From: Hormiphora californensis
Taxonomy: Eukaryota; Ctenophora; Tentaculata; Cydippida; Pleurobrachiidae
Direction of reading: 5' to 3'
Assembly: GCA_020137815.1 (NCBI GenBank)
Contig: CM035353.1
Location: forward strand, 7,471,298 to 7,535,297
Length of the DNA: 64,000 nt
Shown here: positions 39,926-52,841 of the stretch, in pieces
How the letters are laid out: the number at the start of each line of letters is the position of its first letter
Position numbering within the stretch: the first letter of the stretch is position 1
Notes under the pieces: generated by a model
The model's database searches: none
What the model was told of the DNA's origin: nothing
Seen by the model: only the letters and a program-made list of their open reading frames with translations
Made by a program: the position numbers and the translations under genes

Positions 39926-40321
39926 ACCCAAATCTAAAAAAGAAACTCTAGCATTGTATAAAAACTGTACGTTTCCTTGAACATGATCTTAGGAACTTCG
40001 AACTCAATCTTTCCATGCCACCTTAATTTCCTTCGTACAAATTCACCATAGTAGTAGTGATTTAGAATGGTCTGAGAGCACAGAGCTGAGGGGAGCGTTT
40101 CACACTGGCTTTCAAATGGCGTCTTCTCATTGGCTTATACTTTACTCGCTACAACGAATCGGTCCCTGTATTACAGACATATCTAGACACACATACCTAC
40201 AAGTGAACTATTGCAAGCTGATAAAGTAGAGAGAAAGATAAGGAATACCAATGTATCTCCCTTGTGCAGACACCCTGTCGCCAAATGTCTCCTTCTTATA
40301 GAGATTACAAAGTTATGCTCG

Positions 40322-41694
40322 AATACGGGGCGTTATGCCTCCTGCCGGTATGCCTACCAGTGGTGGGCATACCGGCAGGAGGCAGAAGGGTACCCTAGCC
40401 GACCGTTATGCCCACCAACCAAATCAGGTATATTGCGGCATAGTGGTGGTGGGCATACCGGTATCCTAGCCGGCCGTTATGCCCACCTGTTATGCCCACC
40501 TGTTATGCCCTCTGTATGTAATTAATGGCATCACACATTCGGAGATCTACACGCTAAGGAGTGGTACCAATTAGACGCTTAGCCTTCTCGTATCGTATAA
40601 TCAAAGCGCGTTTGGCTTCACTTTTCAGGAAGAAATAAAAGTCTTGTATTCACTGCACAAAAATCTAATAATTAATAAATAACCACAGTTGTATTACTCT
40701 TCAAGTTCATCATATTCAAGGTCCAGTAATATAACCATACTTTCTAAGATACTGAGTAACATCGGTGTTATTATCATACTTTGAAACACACTGGAAAATC
40801 TTCTCTTTTATTCACTGCACAAAAAATCGATAAACTAATAAGCAAAGATGTACCACTCTTCATCATATTTAAGATCCAGTAATAAAAGCTAACTTCCTAA
40901 GATACTGAGTAAGGTCGTAAAGACGAGTGGTACCACTGTCAGGAAACGGAGAGGGCAGGTGTAGGTTTTGAAACAAAAAGTCATTAGCATCAGAGTACAA
41001 AGACGAGAGAAGGTTTGGACGATACGTCATGGTTACGAATAGTTTGTTTCGGAGATGCTTATATACGAGTGATTGCATAACTTTTTACGAGCACTCATTC
41101 CTAAACTGACAATGTCAGTGACATCGTCGGATATCACCAATCAACCTGATTAGTGTCAGGTCCATGTTTCCTGATCTCCCTTGATGAGAAACTAGTCAGC
41201 TCATAGCATTCCTGTTTCAGTCGTGTCCAATTATGTAGTATCAGATCCAGTTTCAGATCCAGTATCAGATCCAGTATCATGATGCTTACGAGCAATATAA
41301 TGAAATTGAACGGATAGAACATGGGTAATAAGTCATAATTTTTATTGGTTTTTCATAATTTTTAAATTCTACCACAACTAAGGTAGTGTAAGGTTTACAC
41401 ACAGTTGTCGTATGATCTGTGATACGAGAAGGCTAAGCGTCTAATTGGTACCACTCCTTAGCGTGTAGATCTCCGAATGTGTGATGCCATTAATTACATA
41501 CAGAGGGCATAACAGGTGGGCATAACAGGTGGGCATAACGGCCGGCTAGGATACCGGTATGCCCACCACCACTATGCCGCAATATACCTGATTTGGTTGG
41601 TGGGCATAACGGTCGGCTAGGGTACCCTTCTGCCTCCTGCCGGTATGCCCACCACTGGTAGGCATACCGGCAGGAGGCATAACGCCCGGCCACC
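40322..41694. mobile_element. 1.37-kb TIR element with 9-bp target duplication
   Basis: The direct repeat TTATGCTCG lies at 40313-40321 and 41695-41703. Inverted arms of about 250 bp or more start near GGCGTTATGCCTCCTGCCGG and include many GTTATGCCCACC units, ending with AAGGCTAAGCGTCTAATTGG. They cover about 40329-40600 and 41420-41688. The unique core of about 820 bp has no recognisable gene. A 9-bp duplication with long TIRs is the pattern of Mutator-like elements; this copy is non-autonomous. Confidence 0.87.
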
Positions 41695-42239
41695 TTATGC
41701 TCGCGTTGCCATGTTGACATAGTGAGGTGATGATAATTGATAATCACCTTCCGTAACATTTTAACACATTCCCATGTCCCATCTAATTAAGGGTATTTCT
41801 GTTACACACATAATATCTTGATATGGCTTCGTCTAGAGATACGGTCATTGGTTAAACGGTGTCATGTGACAGAACGATCCCTTTAATAGATCATGAAAAT
41901 GTTACGGAAGGATGCTCCGGAGGTGATTATCATCACCTCATTACCATTTAGACCCCATTTTGTCACCTGTCTAGAGTTACTCACACGAGGGTTGTCACAC
42001 CTTTCTGAATGAGTGCGTAATCAACAGCACTCTTCATGTATCCAGATATCAGTCAAGTTGTGCGTGGGCATTTTTTTTCTCTAGTGCAGTGAGCTTGCAA
42101 TACAGTGCAAGCATTTTCTACCCACTTCTAATTCTAAGCGCAATTTGTGTGACCTAAGCAGTGTGGAGTCTAGGATTAAATCCCAAAAGGATTAATTGGA
42201 ATTGTTTCTTAATATCATGGTTTCTTTTTATATTTGGGT

Positions 42240-42255
42240 GGCTTTGAAAAAAGCC
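42240..42255 (-). terminator. Histone 3' stem-loop of H4 copy 2
   Basis: On the minus strand GGCTTTTTTCAAAGCC, as in H4 copy 1. Confidence 0.95.
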
Positions 42256-42299
42256 TTTTGCGGCACTGGGTAAGCCCAGTACCTGAGAATTCAGAGAAT

Positions 42300-42614
<315 letters not shown>

Positions 42615-42692
42615 TCAGTAGAAGATGTACAGAGAGTGTAGACTGTTCGGTGTTGAAAATGTGTTGGTTTGTGGAAATAATTCTCTGTTTAT

Positions 42693-43050
42693 TATGCCAA
42701 AAACTAACAGAAATTAGTTGGCTGGAAAGGTGACCACTTTTGTTGTCAAACTGACACCTTTGCCATCTCCGGGTTATATCAGATCACTATCTTTCCCTCT
42801 GATTTCTCTCTCTCTCTCTCTGTCTTGGGCAACAAGATACGTGTGGAGAGCGGTCCGTGGACAGAAGAAGAAAATGTAAATCACCTATATGAACCTGGAG
42901 ATTATGGAGATGATAATAAATATAAGCATGTACGGGTTGCAGAGTGCTATATATATGTTCAACCACAAGGTATGTTGTATAATCAATGAAACCGGGTTTA
43001 TATGTAGCGGGTGATTCGCTATATGGTATAAAACCCGACCCTCTCTGATT

Positions 43051-43141
<91 letters not shown>

Positions 43142-44166
43142 AAACTCCCTGATTTACCCCATCGATGATATCCGTAACCCGGGCCGGGCAAAGGTGTCAG
43201 TTTGACAACAAAAGTGGTCACCTTTCCAGCCAACTAATTTCTGTTAGTTTTTGGCATAATTGGGTATATTTTTGGTATTTTCTGATGTGAAATACGAAGT
43301 AAGACACGTCTGGAAGTAGCAGAATGTGTAAAGACCGTCAGGAATCGCTAAAACACGAAAATTTTGATTTCGACGTCATTATGACGTCATAGCGTGACGT
43401 CACGACGTTATAGCGTCATGATAGTGAAGTAGTATTATCAGGCTTACCTAGATAAAGATGCTGACCAAGTTTGAGATCGATTGGACAAGAATTGAGGTCG
43501 CTATGGCGAAAAACGCACTATCGTCATATCTATTTTCATACAGTCTTAAAACTTCAGACGCGATTTAAGACCCTTGGAAATAGAGTTTCACAAATTCGCA
43601 ATATAGTTTCTTAAAGTTTAGACGATTATCTTTCATAAGTGTGGTCTCCGTTTTCCAATCAGAAGCCGTCTTCAGGGTGTAAACTGAGCTCAAAGAAATT
43701 TGGTCGATTTGAAAAATGTCTTAACTTTATGACAGTTTTTAAGGACGTTCTGGTTGGACCTAGAACATGAAAACCGTCCAATAACACAATTCAAACGATT
43801 ATCTTTTGAATGATTCAAACGAGAAGTGTCTATCTCTTGTAGTTTTTCCAGAAAATTGTCTGCAAATTGTGTAAAAAAGCGTCTATATATATGTATGTAT
43901 GTATGTAGACCAGGGACATTTATTGCTTTTTTCACCATGTCATAACTCTGAAACTAAAAGAGATAGAGACTTGCCCTTTTGAACTCCAGTAGATCTAGTT
44001 TACGTGACACTGTATACCAAATTTCAGACCGATTGGTGCAGTGGGGGCTTCGCTATGGGCGTCGCAAAATGCCATTTTTGGCTAAAAACTGAAAAAACTT
44101 ATTACTGCTTTCTGGCACGCGCGGCTGGGGGAGGTGGTGGTCACCTTTGCGCTTGCCAGCGCAGTG
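42693..44166. mobile_element. Transposon inserted in the H4/H3 promoter
   Basis: Compared with the intact pair at 48771-49127, the sequence CTCTGTTTATATAAGAATTT is interrupted after CTCTGTTTAT (42692) and resumes with ATAAGAATTT at 44169. The insertion has ends TATGCCAAAAACTAACAG and GCTTGCCAGCGCAGTG, with a probable AT duplication. The left part is a hairpin: about 42693-42775 pairs with about 43180-43257. A CT microsatellite (43056-43137) sits in the loop. The ends match the element at 32714-33892. Confidence 0.88.
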
Positions 44167-44374
44167 ATATAAGAATTTCTACAAGCACGTTAATAACTTT
44201 GGATGCTATTGCAGCCCCATTTTGTGCTCTCTATCCCATAACTGTCTCAAACTATCCGAAGACTCTTCCTAGCTGGCCAATTAGCTTCGAGCTCTCTTAC
44301 TTTACAGCCAATGAGGTTCGCTTACGTGTCATGCTCTCTCTGGTTCAAAGCCGTTGGGCGGGAAACTTGTGAAG

Positions 44375-44851
<477 letters not shown>

Positions 44852-44896
44852 TTCTTAGGTGTTCTCAAGTTGTTACCGTAAGGTAACAACGACAAC

Positions 44897-44912
44897 GGTG
44901 CTTTTCAGCGCC
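44897..44912 (+). terminator. Histone 3' stem-loop of H3 copy 1
   Basis: GGTGCTTTTCAGCGCC, the same version as in the H2A genes, followed by a purine-rich ATTAAAGAAATT. Confidence 0.94.
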
Positions 44913-46102
44913 ACCCAAATCAATTAAAGAAATTGTAATAGATGCATCGCATTGCAGAAATTTGTATTTCTAGAACGGCTTCAATGATTTATACTTTGAC
45001 TCCTCTCTTCATTGAATTTATACACCGTATTACACTGTAATACTATAACAGTTCAGGTCCGTACACCATCCTATTCAATGGAAAAACTATTCAGTGAATA
45101 TACATGCAAATAGTGTGGTTTAGGACCACGATTAAACATGGGGCTGAGTGTAAATAGAGTTTAGATTGTAAGGCAGGCTTGGATTATGAGAAATTGGGCG
45201 GGAGGTCGCAACAGGAGAAGTGAATGGGTATTTGTGCTAAGCACACTGTACCTTCAACACACAGGATATAAGTTTGGGTACTGCAGTTAATATAAGTTTG
45301 GGTACTGTTCGTTTGTAAACATCGCCAGATGCACCCTGGTTGCACCCGCGAGGGAGTTGGCAGCACGTACAGGGTATAACACGGCGTCATACACATTTCT
45401 ATTCGGAATTTCTATCTGGAATTTCTATTTGGAATTTCTATCTGGAAGAACCGCACGTGCAGATGCACCGCGGCTCAAATTCACGTGCGAGATTAAAGAG
45501 AGAGACGCCCATTAACGTTATCAGTTTGTCTCTGACTCTATCTGGAAAACGCACACGTGCAGATGCGCCGTGCCGCGGCTCAAATTCACGTGCGTGTTAT
45601 ACAGATTCTGACAAAATACGAGCAGGGAATTCCAGGTGGAAATGTGTATGACGGAATGTGTATGACGGAATGTGTATGACGGAATTACAGCGTGACGTGC
45701 CCAAACCCGCGAGGGAGCAATTCGTGTCGCGAATCCTTTGCATCTGTGCAGAAGTATCAAGTGTACTACATAAAATAATAAAAGCAGTCAAGGTGTTCTC
45801 CAAAACACTAAACAGGTATTAGCATTAGAGTGGATTACAAGGGTGCCTGTAGTAGAGAATACGGTATAGTATCAGAGCGCCAGATTGCCAACGGTGTGTG
45901 TCTTGTATTATAGTGCTAATCGTGCGTGGATTCAATGATTTCATTTGCTGTAGGCCAAATCCCTACGTTTGGCACACACACGCCAGTAAACCGTATTGGT
46001 CAGATACTGTATAATTAAGATACCCACTACGAGCTGTTAGTACAGCTAGATTTTAAATGAATAAAATGGGACGATTGGATCGCACATTCTTTGGTTTTGG
46101 GT
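44913..46102. other. Spacer between H3 copy 1 and H2B copy 2
   Basis: No gene seen. It contains tandem GGAATTTCTATCT units at 45405-45445, a repeated block with CACGTGCAGATGC and CGGCTCAAATTCACGTGCG at 45455-45490 and 45550-45595, and three GTATGACGGAAT units at 45645-45687. Confidence 0.5.
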
Positions 46103-46114
46103 GGCTGAAAAGCC
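46103..46114 (-). terminator. Shortened histone 3' stem-loop of H2B copy 2
   Basis: On the minus strand GGCTTTTCAGCC followed by ACCCAAAA. The stem is only 4 bp, because four bases of the usual 16-base element are missing. The flanks are conserved with H2B copy 1. Confidence 0.85.
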
Positions 46115-46143
46115 TTGCCTTTAAACACGCGGGGTTCTCCCGT

Positions 46144-46518
46144 TTACTTGGAGGTTGAAGAGGTGTACTTGGTCACAGCCTTGGTTCCTTCAGACACGGC
46201 GTGCTTGGCCAGCTCACCGGGCAAAAGCAGCCTCACGGCAGTCTGGACCTCTCTGGAGGAGATGGTCTTTCGCTTGTTGTAGTGTCCAAGTCGAGAAGCC
46301 TCTCCGGCGATCCTCTCAAAGATGTCGTTCACGAAAGAGTTCATGATGGACATGGCCTTGGAGCTGATTCCAGTGTCAGGGTGAACCTGCTTGAGGACCT
46401 TGTAGATGTAGATGGAGTAGGACTCCTTCCTCTTCTTCTTTCGCTTCTTGTCTCCTCCGACACGGCCGGCCTTCTTGCCTGCCTTCTTCTCGGCTTTCTT
46501 TCCAGAAACAGGGGGCAT
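46144..46518 (-). CDS. Histone H2B, copy 2
   Basis: Single-exon H2B of 124 residues starting at the ATG at 46518. It differs from copy 1 by Ile in TGISSK. It shares its divergent promoter organisation and nearly all non-coding flank with copy 1, so the H2B/H2A pair was duplicated as a unit or is homogenised by gene conversion. Its 3' stem-loop is shortened. Confidence 0.99.
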   Translation of the reverse strand: MPPVSGKKAEKKAGKKAGRVGGDKKRKKKRKESYSIYIYKVLKQVHPDTGISSKAMSIMNSFVNDIFERIAGEASRLGHYNKRKTISSREVQTAVRLLLPGELAKHAVSEGTKAVTKYTSSTSK

Positions 46519-47273
<755 letters not shown>

Positions 47274-47322
47274 ATCGTCTAACGAATTACCGCTCGTTTC
47301 TCTTCGGAGAAACTGGCACAAC

Positions 47323-47338
47323 GGTGCTTTTCAGCGCC
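47323..47338 (+). terminator. Histone 3' stem-loop of H2A copy 2
   Basis: GGTGCTTTTCAGCGCC followed by ACCCAAATC and AAAAAGAAACTC, as in copy 1. Confidence 0.94.
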
Positions 47339-48298
47339 ACCCAAATCTAAAAAAGAAACTCTCAAATCTCTCCAACACCCCTCTCGCTATCCTCCATACG
47401 TTTCATTTCCCCAATGCGTCAATTGAGCTGCACTGCAAGGATCCCGAGCGGTAGTAAGGGGTTTACAGTTATATCTGCACGCCAAACGATGTTTGTGATA
47501 TCTACACCTGAGTAAAATCAAGGTCGCACGGCGACCGAGATCGATATCACATTATTCGCGGAGCGAAAATAGTAATGGATCCAAGCTCACACACAGATCT
47601 CACACAAAAAGGGTCATTGGTCAAACAAACACTTGAATAACAATTGTTGGATGAAATGCAGAGAGATAGTATTGAACTGTTGGTAACGAAGTTACCCCTC
47701 CCTTGCCGGCGTGCGAAGCGCGCCAAACGAAGGCCAGACAGAGTGTGAGATGTCTTCGATACCAAGTTGAACTGTGGTTCATGAGCGCCAGACTAGCCGG
47801 TGCCATGGCTCCGGCTAGTCTGTTGGCGTCCAAGTTTAGACAGAGAGCGTTGTTCGTTTTACACAAACTGTTATCATGCCATTTTATTGTGTTTCCAGTG
47901 ATATTTACAGTGATTTACACAAATCTCAAGCTCCAATTATAGACGTACACTTACGTCCAGTGCACGTCCCAATAGACCGGTGCAATTTGTTCGCATGTGG
48001 CATGCGTCCATTTGAGCCAGCGGGGTCATATCAAATCCCCCAGTCCCCACCCTCTAAAACAGATTTATGGCGCAAGATAGAAGTCAGTAAGAAAAGTGAC
48101 TGTCATCGAGACGGTGAGAGAAAAACCGACACGTTTTATTTAGAACCAATCTGTTTAGATGAGGTGAAAAGATCTCGATCGAAAGTAAGTAGGGTGGAGA
48201 GAGAGAAAATGAGAGGAAGGAAATGAGAGATAGATGGCGAATAAGTATTGCAATGTTTCATCGATAAGTAAATCGGGATTTCTTTAGTTGATTTAGGT
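47339..48298. other. Spacer between H2A copy 2 and H3 copy 2
   Basis: No gene recognised. A hairpin GACTAGCC...GGCTAGTC lies around 47790-47820. A plus-strand open frame at 47876-48226 has no family resemblance and is probably chance. Confidence 0.45.
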
Positions 48299-48314
48299 GG
48301 CGCTGAAAAGCACC
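48299..48314 (-). terminator. Histone 3' stem-loop of H3 copy 2
   Basis: On the minus strand GGTGCTTTTCAGCGCC followed by ACCTAAA. Confidence 0.94.
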
Positions 48315-48359
48315 GTTGTCGTTGTTACCTTACGGTAACAACTTGAGAACACCTAAGAA

Positions 48360-49439
<1,080 letters not shown>

Positions 49440-49483
49440 ATTCTCTGAATTCTCAGGTACTGGGTTTACCCAGTACCGCAAAA

Positions 49484-49499
49484 GGCTTTTTTCAAAGCC
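49484..49499 (+). terminator. Histone 3' stem-loop of H4 copy 3
   Basis: GGCTTTTTTCAAAGCC followed by ACCTAAATATAAAAAGAAACC. Confidence 0.95.
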
Positions 49500-50761
49500 A
49501 CCTAAATATAAAAAGAAACCATGATATTAAGAATCAATCCCAATTATGTAGTCGATTTTTCACTTATTAACCCTTTTGGGATTTGCTTCCGAGTTACAAA
49601 ATGAGAGAAGGGTCAGTGGGGACTGCAGCAGGGGAGAGAAGATTATGTCTGATCTGGAATCACCCTTTCTCTTACTAAACGTGTGTGTGTACTGGGTACT
49701 AGTGAAACAAATTTTCTCGCTTAGAAATTGCAATTCGAGAAATTTTCTAAGCGAGAAAAAGTTCACTTTCAGGAATCGCAATTTCTGAGCGAGGAAAATT
49801 TCTCGAAATCGAATCGCAACTTGAAGTTGCGATTCAAGTATTTTCTTCGCTAAATAATTATGATTCGAGAAGTTTTCTCGCTTAGAAAATTTCTCGAACG
49901 CAATTTTTTAGCGAGGAAAATTTCTCGAATCGCAATTCTAAGTGATGAAAATTTCTCGAATCGCAATTTCTAAGCGAGAAAATTTCTCTAATGCAATGGC
50001 AATTTCTTACAAGCTGGCAATATTCTCTGGATCTGGGGCTGCTTGTCCTCTCGTCCTCTCCGTTCTCGGTGTGCAGTTCAATACCAAAGAGTGGTTACCA
50101 CTCTGTCAATGCTGCATCCTGTCGTTGTTGGTCCTGTACGGGCTCACAAAACCCGGGGACAAAGAACTCAACGGGATCAGGAAGAGGGACCGTGGGGTTC
50201 AATGGTTCATGTCAAGTCAGCGAGATGTCTGACCTTTCTCCTCGCTCCGCTCTGATCGAAGCACGCGATGCCTGACAGGCCAAGTGAGATTCGGTATTCA
50301 AGTATCTGTCAAAGAATTGTCTCTGTCGTTGTCCTGTATGGCGTCGCCAATACCCCATTTGACAGTGCGCTCAGACGGGGTCGCGGCGCCAGACAGGCCC
50401 ACTATATCGTTATTATCATCACCCAACTCAATGGCGACTGTCAGACAGGCCATCTGCAAAGGGCTTAGAATCCAATTAATTGGCTAGACCCGCTCCAAGT
50501 CAGTTACTCAGTATTACTGCCATACTTTTAAGGGTGTACTATCTTGAATTTAAATTGTTTTAATTTGTGTCACAGGAGGAAAATAAAACCTTTACTCAAC
50601 AAAAATAGACTTTAGCTACAACACATTCGGGCACATCGATATCATCTATATTTATATTGTCTTTTTCACCAGGCTACTATAATAACTACTACTATAATAC
50701 TATACTAACTACTATAATATAACTACTTTCATAGTCCAAATCAGGTTTTTGCTGGTTTACT
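49500..50761. other. Right edge of the histone cluster, no gene seen
   Basis: Degenerate repeats with AATTTCTCGAATCGCAATTT and CTAAGCGAGAAAATTTC fill 49720-49990. From 50040 to 50480 there are repeated short blocks such as GACAGGCC and CCTGTACGG/CCTGTATGG. No coding exon was recognised. Confidence 0.5.
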
Positions 50762-51574
50762 TTAGTCTGGTGTGGAGGTTGTTGTAGCATGTCGGGTTGG
50801 CATAACATTAACAAGTATTGGCGGAGCTGTGTTATATTTGTTTGGTGCAAACTCAGCAATCTTCGTTATATCTCGAGCCATGTCTAACAGTTCCTTGATT
50901 TCAACCATTGTTTTCCTCGCATATTTCACCTGTATTTCCTCCAACACCTTCCCAAACGCATCCTCCCTCTCCTTCTCTTCCCCAACATCATCCGCCAAGC
51001 TTTCCGCTGTCTTTTTAATTCTCAGATCTTCCATCGTTTCATCCATACCCTTGTGAAACTCATTGGATACCATCACGTTCTGTTTAGCCATATCTATAAC
51101 ATCCATCACCTCAAGATCGGCAACCATAAGATCGGGGTTCGCTAGATAGGTATTAAGGAACCAGTCTTCTCGGATGGCGGGGGTATAAGGAAGTAGGTGC
51201 AGGTCGTAATCATGGTTCAGGGTACACTGACGAGCAGTCGTTAAAGAATTAACGCAGCCACCTGTTATACCCTGCTGGAAATAGTCAAGTCCACAACTCC
51301 GTACACGATTTGCATACACCGGCAACCCGATATCATCCCACAGTAGGCGTTGGACAGCTAATGCTATGTTAGTTTCACTTTCAATCGGGGGTAAGGTAAA
51401 CTGAGGTATCGGGGGCTGTATGTACTCAGACTCCCCTAGACCTGGAAGTGGCTTTAAATAATAATCATCGGTATCGTCAGAGGTACGGGTATTATCGGGG
51501 CCCTTTTCTTGGTACACACTGTCAGCGACAGGAAGGTGGCAAGAAAAGAAAATTAACAAGAGAATCAACCGCAT
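50762..51574 (-). CDS. Secreted orphan protein, intron-less
   Basis: An uninterrupted frame of 270 residues starts at the ATG at 51574. Residues 1-19 (RLILLLIFFSCHLPVADS) form a clear signal peptide, so the product enters the secretory pathway. The middle has a few cysteines (RSCGLDYF, GGCVNS, ARQCTLNH) and aromatic motifs. From about residue 150 it is acidic and predicted helical (DMAKQNVMVSNEFHKGMDE, EEKEREDAFGKVLEEIQ, KTMVEIKELLDMARD), possibly a coiled coil. The C-terminus is Thr/Pro-rich. No transmembrane helix follows the signal peptide. I do not recognise a family. It could be lineage-specific. Length, codon use and the signal peptide argue that it is real. Confidence 0.75.
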   Translation of the reverse strand: MRLILLLIFFSCHLPVADSVYQEKGPDNTRTSDDTDDYYLKPLPGLGESEYIQPPIPQFTLPPIESETNIALAVQRLLWDDIGLPVYANRVRSCGLDYFQQGITGGCVNSLTTARQCTLNHDYDLHLLPYTPAIREDWFLNTYLANPDLMVADLEVMDVIDMAKQNVMVSNEFHKGMDETMEDLRIKKTAESLADDVGEEKEREDAFGKVLEEIQVKYARKTMVEIKELLDMARDITKIAEFAPNKYNTAPPILVNVMPTRHATTTSTPD

Positions 51575-51974
51575 CTTTTAGAAATGGAAAATAAACAAAT
51601 AACGTCTGACCCCTTTCTCACACAAGCATAGTTTCTTTAGCGTGCACTTAAAATCATTTTAGGTCGCCAGAGGAGAATGGAGTTATGTGGCTCTGTGAGG
51701 GTTTGGTAGATCAAAGATCGAGGTGAAAGGAGCAAATATAGTTCTCTCTCTCAGCTCATAGCTCTCCATCAGGTTGCCTAACTCAACCCCTTTTCGCGAG
51801 CCCCGCCCGCAGATAGAATCCTTTACAAATGTAAAGGGAGGGTTAGAACAAAACAAGTAACAACCATCAGGTAGACCTTATCCGGAACCTGAGAGACGAG
51901 AGTGCCCAAGCACAGTGGCTAATAACATAGTGTCCAAGCACGACCAGGTTTTCCGGCGAGCGGTGTTATACAAA

Positions 51975-52755
51975 TGTACAGGGTGTTCACGTGGGATCTT
52001 TACAAGAGTTTGGCTTCACCCAGAAAAAGTTGACAAAATTAGCTTATGAAACTTCATACACGGTCGCTTGTAGTGGGAAAACGGTAATGGAAAACGAAGA
52101 TACAGTAAGACGACGCGCAACCGTGACCAATCAGGGCGCTAGTACGTGCTGACACACGAACTTTTTGCCGCGCGTTATGCACCGTGCACGTCTCCTTACT
52201 GTATTTTGCGTTACCGTATTTTGACTGCAAGCAGCACTGAGACTTGGACTATTATATACCCTCATTCAACGTCAAGGTTCCTGGTGTTTCCGGAGCTCTA
52301 ATACCCTGGAAGTGTGTTTTTGGCATCAAAACTTCCAGAAGGAATTTTTTGCTGTGTGTGGATGTGTTTTATGAACTCAAAAGTTCGAAAAAAGTGCCTG
52401 GAAAGACTCTAAAATATCAATTTTTGCCGTTTTTGAGCTGCTTTTGGGGCCTTTCCAGCCAGTTTATTTGGAACTTGGTGACTGAACCACACATCCAATC
52501 ATCATGACACTTTTGAATTGATATGGAAAATACCCAAAAAAACATTCTAGCAAAGTCTCAGCACCAGCAAAAAATTCATACTGGTAGTTTTGATGCCAAA
52601 AACACACTTCCAGGGGCATCAGAGCTCCGGAAACACCAGGAACCTTGAATGAGGGTATAGAATAGTCCAAGTATGAAGTTTCATAAGCTAATTTTGTCAA
52701 CTTTTTTCTGGGTGAAGCCCAACGCTCGTAAAGATCCCACATGAACACCGGCCTG
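51975..52755. mobile_element. 0.78-kb foldback element
   Basis: Left arm: CAGGGTGTTCACGTGGGATC, then TTGGCTTCACCCAGAAAAAG and TTAGCTTATGAAACTTCATA. The inverse is found at about 52660-52755. A second inner pair (CTCATTCAACGTCAAGGTTC, CCTGGTGTTTCCGGAGCTCT) inverts at 52575-52660. TATACAAA at 51967-51974 and 52756-52763 may be the target duplication. No coding frame was seen. Confidence 0.78.
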
Positions 52756-52841
52756 TATACAAAACAACGCAACCAAATTTTTTGAACATTTTATTTAAAA
52801 TTGCGAATTTAAAAATATGTAGATGGATAAGAATAATTTAG

